The notes under the pieces were generated by a model. The model saw nothing but the letters and a program-made list of their open reading frames with translations, searched no databases and was not told the origin of the DNA. The position numbers and the translations under genes are program-made. A DNA stretch of 64,000 bases, from assembly GCF_014207095.1 (NCBI RefSeq), contig NZ_JACHBG010000009.1:124001-188000 (forward strand). Reading direction: 5' to 3'. The stretch is from Martinezella lusitana (GTDB taxonomy: Bacteria; Pseudomonadota; Alphaproteobacteria; Rhizobiales; Rhizobiaceae). This document shows, in pieces, positions 9,100 to 16,597 of this stretch (within the stretch, counting starts at the first letter, position 1; every line of letters begins with the position of its first letter).

Positions 9100-9771
9100 T
9101 TACCTAAGTATAGCAATTTTAGCGTCGGCCTCAGAGATGACCAAGATCCTGCCGCTGCTTATTTGACTCTCCGTGGCGATCAAAGTGTGACCTCCATCGG
9201 CGCAATCAAAAGTAATGGATTTCACTAACGCAACTTTCGACTGATCGGAACCAATCGAGGAGAGATAACGTGGTGCGTGTATGCCCGGGATTGAAATCTC
9301 GTGCGAAGATCGCGTTCTCTTTGCGTCAAGGGACGGGTATGAGGTCAATTCGCGTCCAAAATTTCTATTCAAGAGAGCCACGATCTTGGAAACGAGGCTT
9401 TCAGTTTCATCCGCAAGGCACCGTAGAAGCGTTGCGACAACTGCTTGCTTAAGCTCCGCGCTAAGGGATTCAACAGCTCTAAGGGAAGTTATACTTACCG
9501 CAACTGAGCCGAACTGTGTGTCGATTGTCAACTCAGTTAGCTCCGGGAGACGCTGCGGCTTACCTGGGTGGCTAGGAGTCAAAATAACGAGATAAGTTAA
9601 GTCGCCCGATGTCGAAGTTTGGATGATCGACCACGCTAACACGCGCCAAAGGCTATCTGTGCCGGCCGCAATAGGAAAATGCAAATCTGGCGTTGGCTGA
9701 TAGGTACAAAGCCAGACATCTTCACCAAGGATATGGGCGCACCCATCAAATTTTTCCAAAGCTTCCGCCAA
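9100..9771 (-). CDS. Unknown protein between epimerase and glycosyltransferase genes
   Basis: A 223-residue frame starting at a TTG with a TGA codon immediately upstream in frame, so no longer version exists. No convincing ribosome site is visible, and the real start could be further in. There is no signal peptide, membrane segment or motif I recognise; predicted character is mixed alpha/beta. Its stop lies six bases before the start of the GT4 gene, so it is probably cotranscribed and coupled. It could be a separated partner of that glycosyltransferase's unknown C-terminal domain. The poor start also allows that it is a decayed fragment. Confidence 0.45.
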   Translation of the reverse strand: MAEALEKFDGCAHILGEDVWLCTYQPTPDLHFPIAAGTDSLWRVLAWSIIQTSTSGDLTYLVILTPSHPGKPQRLPELTELTIDTQFGSVAVSITSLRAVESLSAELKQAVVATLLRCLADETESLVSKIVALLNRNFGRELTSYPSLDAKRTRSSHEISIPGIHAPRYLSSIGSDQSKVALVKSITFDCADGGHTLIATESQISSGRILVISEADAKIAILR

Positions 9772-9811
9772 TCACGTTGCAAATTGATCCCAATCTAGGA
9801 ACTCTATTCTC

Positions 9812-10981
9812 CTAGCTGATTGAATTTGACATCGAAATCACCCCCTTGAGGCGCAGTACCTCGAGGAACGCTAGCACCACGTGATATAGAGAACTGGAGG
9901 GAATCTTGTCGACAAGAGGCTTGCCGTCTCGATCGTAGTGATCAATCCAGCCGGCTCGTATAGGGGCGGGACTGAAAAACCGAGAAAAAATTGTGTTAGT
10001 AACCTTCGCTATAATTAAATCGCGATTCTCGCCAAGAAACTCTCTTGCCGCAACGCAGGCCTTTATTGTTTCAGTTTGCGGCCAAAGTCTAGTGTTTGGA
10101 GAGATTTCTGCGCCATTTCTATTTACCTGATCGATAGTATGACCTTTTTCTTCACGAAAGCCATATTTCATAGCGAAGGCTATTAATTTTCTCATTAAGT
10201 CAGGTTTTGGATCGCCGAAAATTCTCCCATAATGGCCAATAATCCATGCCCATTCAAATTGATGACCTGGCTCTACGATGTCACCGTGTGGTCCATCAAG
10301 GGGCGACCAATCGTCCTGAAAGAACTCTCCCAAGGCACCGGTATTCGAGTCGACCAAACGACTTTGAAAAAGGTCAATGATTTCTGCTGCTAGTCTATAG
10401 AATCGCTCGTCGCGAGAAACCTCTCCCCAGGCATTCATCGCTTCTATCAAGTGCATGTGAGGGTTTTGCTGCCTTGGGAATGACCGCTGCGCGTCATTCC
10501 AGAACCCTCCGAGAGGATGCTGCATTTCTCTTCTTAGAAAATCTACTGTTTGAAGTGCAACTGTAAGATACCGCTGATCTCTGTTAATTCTGTATGCCCA
10601 AGCCAAGGCAAAAATCGCAAAGCTAATATCATACAAATCAGAGGTGTCGTCCAATACCTCGCCCCTTTGCGAAATTAGCTTAGCCCAACCTCGCTCCGCT
10701 CCCAGCCAAGCTGACTTGATTAAGAAGTCCGCCGACTTTATGCCAACTTCATTCGAGCCGAAGATGCCGTGATGCGCGGCGTGGCTGAAAACATAGATTT
10801 GTCTGGCCTGCACCCTAACTCTGGTGAAACCTGGATCAACCGCAGCGCCGCGCATATCGAGGTGCTCAACAAAGCACCCATTTCTGTGGCGCCCCTCAGT
10901 ACTCCAAAATGGCAAAAGCTCATCAACTAGATGACAATAAATTCTATCGTAAGGCACAGCAGATCTAAGGTTGTTATTCAT
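9812..10981 (-). CDS. AGE-family sugar epimerase/isomerase
   Basis: A 389-residue protein of the N-acylglucosamine 2-epimerase / mannose-6-phosphate isomerase (alpha6/alpha6 barrel) family. Visible landmarks are RVRVQARQIYVFSHAA near residue 55, the histidine of NPHMHLIEAMNAW, the strongly conserved EPGHQFEWAWIIG, and the C-terminal SSSLYHVVLAFLEV. Members interconvert aldoses and ketoses or C2 epimers in the cytoplasm. The gene lies 35 bases after the HddC-GmhB fusion, so its job is probably to supply or modify a hexose or heptose for the same polysaccharide. Mannose, N-acetylglucosamine and other substrates cannot be told apart here. Confidence 0.75.
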   Translation of the reverse strand: MNNNLRSAVPYDRIYCHLVDELLPFWSTEGRHRNGCFVEHLDMRGAAVDPGFTRVRVQARQIYVFSHAAHHGIFGSNEVGIKSADFLIKSAWLGAERGWAKLISQRGEVLDDTSDLYDISFAIFALAWAYRINRDQRYLTVALQTVDFLRREMQHPLGGFWNDAQRSFPRQQNPHMHLIEAMNAWGEVSRDERFYRLAAEIIDLFQSRLVDSNTGALGEFFQDDWSPLDGPHGDIVEPGHQFEWAWIIGHYGRIFGDPKPDLMRKLIAFAMKYGFREEKGHTIDQVNRNGAEISPNTRLWPQTETIKACVAAREFLGENRDLIIAKVTNTIFSRFFSPAPIRAGWIDHYDRDGKPLVDKIPSSSLYHVVLAFLEVLRLKGVISMSNSIS

Positions 10982-11016
10982 AGCAAGCTCGTTTCTCGTG
11001 AGGCCTTAAAAATAAG

Positions 11017-12288
11017 TTACTGTCGCGCAATCTGTTTAGAAACAAAATCCCGAAGATCCGCTAGGCTACTCCCCTTAAATAACAGAGCTTTGATACCCGC
11101 TCGTTCCGCTGCAATGATGTCGCTTTCCTTATCCCCAATCATTATGCTCTTTGCAGCGTCTATAGGCCAATCTGTCAGCGCCTGAATTAGCATTCCCGGG
11201 TTTGGCTTCCTGTTGGGATGGTCAGGGTGACAATACTCTGGAACAATTGCCTCAGAATGGAACGGGCACACATAGAAGGCATCGATAAAGGCACCGTTGC
11301 GAATTAGTACGTTCTCGATCTCACGGTGAAATCGTTCGACATCGGATAGCTCGTAGAAACCACGGGCGACCCCGGCCTGGTTTGTTACGACGATTACGAA
11401 TGCGCCAAAGTCGTTTGCCAGCCGAATTAGCTCGATTGCACCGTCAATTAGTTTTAAGTCGCCGACGCGAAATGTATAACCCCTATCTTCATTGATTACT
11501 CCATCCCGATCTAGGAAGAGAGCGGGTCTCTTTTGCAATTTTGGTATGTCGATCCGTGCTTGTTCCAAGGTCTCTGGGAGTCCTATATCTATAAAATAGC
11601 CTGAAAATTCCTGTCCAAGCAGGTAATTTTCTTCTACCATTCGGGGATAGACGTCGAGTTCTAAAGATGATGGTATCTCAGTAATGCGAGACAATATGCT
11701 TTTGCGAAATAACCCGATACCCGCATTAATCAGGCCGCCGCTGGTGGAATGAGAATCCTTCTCACGGAAAGCTATCACGTGACCATCCGCGATGTCGACG
11801 GCGCCGTATCGGCCCGCATTCTCGACATGCCTTAGAGCGATTACGCCTTCAGCTTCGGAATTTGCAGCTAGCACCGGCTCAAGGTGTCTGACATTGACGT
11901 CAAAGAGCGTATCGCCATTTGCCAGCAAGAACGTATCCTGAAGGAGGGCACTTGCGTGAGCCAACGCGCCGGCCGTTCCGGCCGGTTGCTGTTCGTTCAC
12001 TATTCGTATACTGGCACCCAGAATTTGCCTTTTGTCATAGCGATCCGAAACTTGCTCAGCCATATGCCCTGCCAGAAGCAATATGTCATCGAAGCCCTGT
12101 CGAGCAAAATTGGCTATCAAATGATCAAGAAAAACAGTATTCTCGTCAATCTGCATTAAGGGCTTTGGTGTGTTCTGAGTAAGAGTCCCCAATCGGGTGC
12201 CCTTACCTCCAACCAGGATAAGAAGCTGACGAGTCGGTCGCCAATGATCGGGGGAGGTGTCACTCAAAGAATTTGCCTCCATGAGCAC
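11017..12288 (-). CDS. hddC-gmhB: Heptose-1-P guanylyltransferase / heptose-1,7-bisP phosphatase fusion
   Basis: A 423-residue bifunctional enzyme. Residues ~20-235 are a nucleotidyltransferase (HddC type) with LILVGGKGTRLGTLTQNTPK and the metal-site segment LLANGDTLFDV. Residues ~240-423 are a HAD phosphatase (GmhB type) with LFLDRDGVINEDRGY, VIVVTNQAGVARG, the zinc-loop cysteines/histidines CPFH and YCHPDH, and IMIGDKESDI. Together with HddA this gives two of the last steps to GDP-D-glycero-alpha-D-manno-heptose: removal of the 7-phosphate and guanylylation of the 1-phosphate. The ATG at 12288 has a GGGAG site and overlaps hddA by 25 bases; a TTG at 12267 that overlaps the hddA stop is an alternative start. 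The fusion order is nucleotidyltransferase then phosphatase. Confidence 0.85.
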   Translation of the reverse strand: MLMEANSLSDTSPDHWRPTRQLLILVGGKGTRLGTLTQNTPKPLMQIDENTVFLDHLIANFARQGFDDILLLAGHMAEQVSDRYDKRQILGASIRIVNEQQPAGTAGALAHASALLQDTFLLANGDTLFDVNVRHLEPVLAANSEAEGVIALRHVENAGRYGAVDIADGHVIAFREKDSHSTSGGLINAGIGLFRKSILSRITEIPSSLELDVYPRMVEENYLLGQEFSGYFIDIGLPETLEQARIDIPKLQKRPALFLDRDGVINEDRGYTFRVGDLKLIDGAIELIRLANDFGAFVIVVTNQAGVARGFYELSDVERFHREIENVLIRNGAFIDAFYVCPFHSEAIVPEYCHPDHPNRKPNPGMLIQALTDWPIDAAKSIMIGDKESDIIAAERAGIKALLFKGSSLADLRDFVSKQIARQ

Positions 12289-13313
12289 GCTCCCTCATTC
12301 GTGAAAACTACTGGGAGCAACTGTCCAGGCTCATTCCTTAAGGCATTAATAACCCGATAGCGCTCCGACGGGTTTGCGATAATCGATACGAAACCACCTC
12401 CACCTGCACCAGACACTTTTCCGGCCAAGCCTCCTGACGCGAGAGCAAGACCAAGAATCCTATCGATCTCCGCATTTGAAACGCTCGATGAAGTCTGTTT
12501 TTTTGCTTTCCAACCCCGAGCCATCGTTTCCGCTATTAGATCCAAACGGCCTTTCAAAAGTGCCTCCTTCATCTCAAGGGCCTCTCTCTTCAAAGCCGTC
12601 ATCGCTTCAAGTGAAATCTGGTTTCTCTCCGCAAGTTGGCTCTGCTGAGACTCAATGACTTGTGCAGAACTTCTTGATCTCCCGGTATAGTATAACACGA
12701 GAGATGCTTCCAACTCCTGGATAGTCGAGGGTCGCATTCGGAGCGGATTAATTATGACTCTTTTATTGTCATAGAATTCCATGAAATTGAAACCACCAAA
12801 AGCAGCAGCATATTGGTCCTGCTTGCCTCCGGCAATCGTCAGTTCTTCTCGCTCAATTTCGAAAGCCAATCTAGCAACGTCGTATTCACCCAACGGAAGC
12901 CTGAGATAATGGCGGAACGCCTCCACCAGAGCGACCACTAGGGTAGAGGAGCCTCCCATGCCGGACCCAGCGGGTACGTCAACAGTGGTGCGGATACTCA
13001 GAGGCAACGGTTCGTTATTGTTGAATTCGCGAACGATGCGATTGTACACGCCACAATGTAGAAGCGTGCCCTCGTCAATCGAGACGCTCGGTGATGCTTC
13101 GGTTTCAAATCTCCGTCCCTGTTCCGCAGCATCGAAAATCAAGCGCCCTCGCGGGTTAGGCTCGAGGTGGACATAGGCATATAAACTGACCGTCGCGTTC
13201 ATCACGTAACCGCCAAATTCATCGCAAAACGGCGATAAGTCGGTTCCACCGCCTGCTAGGCCGAGGCGAAGCGGCGCTCGGGCGCGAACGCCGCCAGTTG
13301 GCATCTGTGCCAT
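12264..13313 (-). CDS. hddA: D-glycero-alpha-D-manno-heptose-7-phosphate kinase
   Basis: A 349-residue GHMP-superfamily kinase. The N-terminal RARAPLRLGLAGGGTDLSPF is diagnostic of the HddA/FGGP-like heptose kinase group. The ATP-binding glycine-rich loop is PAGSGMGGSSTLVVALVEAF (near residue 117), and the C-terminal GHMP motif is KVSGAGGGGFVSI. It phosphorylates heptose-7-phosphate at C1, giving the 1,7-bisphosphate used by the fused GmhB domain encoded next. The ribosome site is GGGGACC eight bases before the ATG. It is the first gene of the minus-strand operon and has a structured 5' leader. GmhA (sedoheptulose-7-phosphate isomerase) is not in the window and must come from elsewhere. Confidence 0.88.
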   Translation of the reverse strand: MAQMPTGGVRARAPLRLGLAGGGTDLSPFCDEFGGYVMNATVSLYAYVHLEPNPRGRLIFDAAEQGRRFETEASPSVSIDEGTLLHCGVYNRIVREFNNNEPLPLSIRTTVDVPAGSGMGGSSTLVVALVEAFRHYLRLPLGEYDVARLAFEIEREELTIAGGKQDQYAAAFGGFNFMEFYDNKRVIINPLRMRPSTIQELEASLVLYYTGRSRSSAQVIESQQSQLAERNQISLEAMTALKREALEMKEALLKGRLDLIAETMARGWKAKKQTSSSVSNAEIDRILGLALASGGLAGKVSGAGGGGFVSIIANPSERYRVINALRNEPGQLLPVVFTNEGACSWRQIL

Positions 13314-13926
13314 TTTGAGGTCCCCAGTTCGTCAGTCAGACTGATGTCTGATAGCCTCTCTAGAGGCGCTATCGCAAGAGCTGGTTAGAAATTTCTTTTC
13401 AACTAATGCGGGTTGCACGAACAATGCCCTATGAAGAAAGCAAGCGAGTTCCGAAATGCTGTTTGTAGGACTGCGGGCGCCTTGAATTGGTCGGCGTCAG
13501 CATGCTGTGGGTTGGCAGAAAGGCTAGGGATTTGGTATGAGAATGATTAGGCTGACGGTCCAATTGATTTCATGTTCAAAATTGAGAGAGGCAATCGCGC
13601 ATGATCAGGGTTTGGTCTTTTTGTTTCGGCATTAAGAAATTGTGGGCTGCTGGGTAACGTTGAAGCTTTCGAGCGTCGTGCTCGGATAATTCGCGAGTTT
13701 TTACGCGCCTGTTGTCAATCGTATAAATCAGTCTTGCGTAGGAATTCAGCTGAGTTAAGGAATTTCTGACTGTAGTTGCCTTGATGGGGCTGTATTCGAT
13801 CGTATTATAGTTTGCGCGGAAATCGTTAGTGCTGCTTAAAGGGAAATAGAACTGTGGCCGGTTTGTTTTGCTCCCAAAGTTTCCACCGATTGCTGCAGTA
13901 TTAGGGTGGGCATTGGTGGATTCAAT
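13314..13926. promoter_or_regulatory. Divergent intergenic region before hddA and the ABC permease
   Basis: About 610 bases without a gene separate two divergent transcripts, so both promoters should lie here. The only clear structure is at 13335-13373, close to hddA. The rest is AT-rich with no coding frame I can defend, and I could not pick a convincing -35/-10 pair. Confidence 0.5.
13350..13373 (-). promoter_or_regulatory. Hairpin in the hddA 5' leader
   Basis: The plus strand reads GATAGCCTCT-CT-AGAGG-CG-CTATC, a stem of 5+5 base pairs interrupted by a two-base bulge, 36 bases before the hddA start. A second smaller palindrome (CAGTC-A-GACTG) lies between it and the gene. There is no T-run, so a terminator is unlikely; an mRNA leader structure or protein-binding site is possible. 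Confidence 0.4.
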
Positions 13927-14739
13927 ATGTCAAAAGACTGCATAAGAAACAAAGATGTAAAAATGTGCGCAGTCGAATCTGCAATGAGTATGTTTCACGT
14001 AATGCATGCGGTTTTTTTGCGGGATATGCGAAGCCGTTTCTTTAATCATGGAATAGGTTTTCTTGTCGTTTCGCTTTGGCCGCTAGTTCATATGTTAGTT
14101 CTGCTTTTGGTAAATACTGCTATGGGGCGGCGTGCACCTTACGGCGACGATATGCTTTTATTCCTAACGACAGGGCTAATTCCTACACTTGCGTTCATGT
14201 ATGTATCGCGTTTCATGGCGATGTCATTGCTAATGAATAGGCCGATGATGGCATTCCCAGTCGTGCATGCTGTCGATATTCTATTAGCTCGCGCTTTCTT
14301 GGAGATCATAGCCGCAGCTATAACACTATTCCTGGCTTTGTGTATTTTAATCATGCTAGGTAGTAATGTTATACCGAACGATTTGAGTGATGCGGTATTT
14401 GCCTATCTGGCAACAATCTTATTTGCTATCGGTATGGGCATACTGGCGGGCGTTCTCGCTATGTGTTTTGAGATTTTTATTACGATCTATTTTATATTGA
14501 TGATTCTTGTGTACATATCGTCAGGATCGTTATTTGTATTGTCGTCACTGCCAGAATTTGTCGCGCGACCGCTTTCTTGGCTCCCGGTAGTGCAGTCAGT
14601 CGAATGGATGAGGGTTGCATATTACCCGACTTATAGTTCCGAGTATCTTGATCGCAGCTATTTCGTACTGGTTGGTCTTTGCTCGCTGGCTCTTGGGTTG
14701 GCACTTGAGAGGATCGTTCGCCAGCGGTTGATGGAATAA
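13927..14739 (+). CDS. Polysaccharide ABC exporter permease (KpsM/Wzm type)
   Basis: A 270-residue membrane protein from the ATG at 13927, chosen because GGTGGA lies seven bases upstream; a GTG at 13906 is in frame. The layout is that of ABC-2 capsule/O-antigen exporters: a cytoplasmic N-terminal helix ending in FLRDMRSRFF, then about six hydrophobic segments, e.g. GFLVVSLWPLVHMLVLLLV and FIYFILMILVYISSG-like stretches, and an extracellular region before the last segment. It should move a lipid-linked glycan across the inner membrane with a KpsT/Wzt ATPase. No ATPase gene follows; a recombinase remnant begins about 15 bases after its stop. Codon use is AT-rich like the cluster to the left. 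Confidence 0.75.
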   Translation: MSKDCIRNKDVKMCAVESAMSMFHVMHAVFLRDMRSRFFNHGIGFLVVSLWPLVHMLVLLLVNTAMGRRAPYGDDMLLFLTTGLIPTLAFMYVSRFMAMSLLMNRPMMAFPVVHAVDILLARAFLEIIAAAITLFLALCILIMLGSNVIPNDLSDAVFAYLATILFAIGMGILAGVLAMCFEIFITIYFILMILVYISSGSLFVLSSLPEFVARPLSWLPVVQSVEWMRVAYYPTYSSEYLDRSYFVLVGLCSLALGLALERIVRQRLME

Positions 14740-14753
14740 ACCATCCTGACCTA

Positions 14754-16186
14754 GGAAGCGCGCGGGCAGTGACGCACTATCTACGCAAGAAGAATTTGCC
14801 GCCAATGCGTCCCCTTCGTGGTCAGGCGCTGCACGAAGTGGTTTGGCGTGAGGCCAGCAATCCGCGCGTGGTCAGTATTCTCCACAATCCCGGCTATGCT
14901 GGGACCAATGTCCATGGTAGACGGCGGCAGACTGGCGGACGCGTTCGCCAGGACGCTTATCGTCCCCGGATAACTAAGGTCCCCATCGCGGACTGGGAGG
15001 TCTGTTTGGAAGCGACCCATCCTGGTTATATCGGCTGGGAGGAGTCCATGAAGAGCCAACGGCGATTGGAGAACAACATCAACCGCTATGAAGCCGGCCA
15101 TTCGGGCGTGCCACGCAAGGGCGCCACCCTGCTGCAGGGCGTCGCTGTCTGTGGGGGGGGGGGGGCGGTCGCCGGATGAGTTTGCGCTACAGTGGCCCTG
15201 CGGGAAACTACCCAGTCTACACATGCCGTGCCGACCGCGGCCACGACGGAGGGCCGTTATGCCAGGAGGTGCACGCGTCGAAAGCATTCTACTCGAAGCT
15301 CTGACGCCGGACAGGATCGCTATCGCCGTTGCCGCACTGGGCCAGATGGAAGAGGGGGGACGTCAACTCGAGCCTCAATGGGCTCTGCGGCGCGAACGTG
15401 CGGGCTACGAGACGGAAAGGGCACGGCGCCAATATGATGCTGTCGAGCCTGAAAATCACTTGGTGGCACGTTCGCTGGAACGTGGATAGAAAGAGAAACT
15501 GCGTGCAGCCGAGACCATCGAGCAGGACTATGAACGGTGACGATCCGACGAGCCCCTCGTCCTGAGCGATGCAGATCGAGACGGGTTACTGGCACTCAGA
15601 GAGAGCCTGTCAGGCATCTGGCATGCCACATCGACCACGGCGGCCGAACGAAAGAGCATCTTGCGCCTCATTATCTGCGAGGTCGTTCTCGACCAGAACC
15701 GGCTGCAAGGACAGGTCTGGATCTAGATCCTGTGGCAAACGGGAGCGATGAGCGAGCACTCTCCCAGAGAAGAGCCCACACCTACGGCGACTACCTCAAT
15801 ATCGGCAATTACAAACGCGCATAACGGAGACGAACGCTTTGTGTAAAATGGACAAGGAAATCGCGTCAGCGCTGAACGCGGAAGGCTTCCTTGCTGCATA
15901 GAATTGCGCCTTCAAAGGTGAGAATGTCTGGCTCCTGCGCATACGCTGGGGTATACCCACGGTCAAAATCAACGGAACTAACTCTAATCCCTTCGGATGG
16001 CCAGACGGAACCTATTCCGTCCAAGGAGCTGCTGCAGCTCTTGGCATTACGCCGCAGACCATCTTCAAATACTTGGCACGCGGCCTGACTCAAGGCCGGC
16101 AGCTAGTGAAAGAACAACCATGGCAGATCGAATTAATGGAGGACCAGATCGACATTCTGCGCGCTTGCGCTCAACGCAATAGGTGA
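14754..16186 (+). pseudogene. Serine site-specific recombinase, C-terminal remnant
   Basis: The remnant can be followed through several frames. LRKKNLPPMRPLRGQALHEV and NPRVVSILHNPGYAG (recombinase domain) run to KVPIADWEVCLEATHPGYIG and then GVPRKGATLLQGVAVCG. A run of G residues at about 15152-15163, where the zinc-ribbon cysteines should be, shifts the frame to MSLRYSGPAGNYPVYTCRAD. Further pieces are ESILLEALTPDRIAIAVAAL, ARRQYDAVEPENHLVARSLE, ILRLIICEVVLDQNRLQGQV and, after a stop, GENVWLLRIRWGIPTVKING to SVQGAAAALGITPQTIFKYL. The catalytic N-terminal domain is missing. At least three shifts and several stops make it dead. The remnant starts right behind the exporter permease, marking a rearrangement junction. 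Confidence 0.8.
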
Positions 16187-16202
16187 TAGAGGAAACAGGC
16201 AT

Positions 16203-16442
16203 CATGAAATCATTGGTGACCCTGTAGTCGCGACAGCGCTGCTCGACAGATTGCTCCATTATGCCGTTGTCGTGCAGATCGAAGGATCAAGCTATCGGCT
16301 GCGGCAGCATGCCGAGCTGATGCCGGAGCATGTCCGATCCAAAGCCGTGATCGCCCCCCAGCATTTGCTCCACCTCAAAAGCAATGCGGTCGGCCGCCCA
16401 AAAATACCCAATTTTCCCAAACTTCCACATCGGCATGACTAG
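16203..16442 (+). pseudogene. IS21 istB C-terminal fragment
   Basis: HEIIGDPVVATALLDRLLHY followed by AVVVQIEGSSYRLRQHAELM matches the C-terminal end of IstB, the ATP-binding helper of IS21-family transposition. The Walker motifs are absent and the frame simply runs on to a stop at 16440. It abuts the recombinase remnant. I found no terminal repeats. Confidence 0.65.
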
Positions 16443-16597
16443 GGAATTTTACTTCGTTACTTATGAGGAAAATTCACGCGGCATTGACACTGAAGGCTCT
16501 GTGCTATCAAAACTTAATTAACGCCGCTCGCTAAATTCCGGCAACCCGGTTCCTGCCGAAGCCAAAATCTGCTTACCGCTCCCCGCTGCATCCTATC

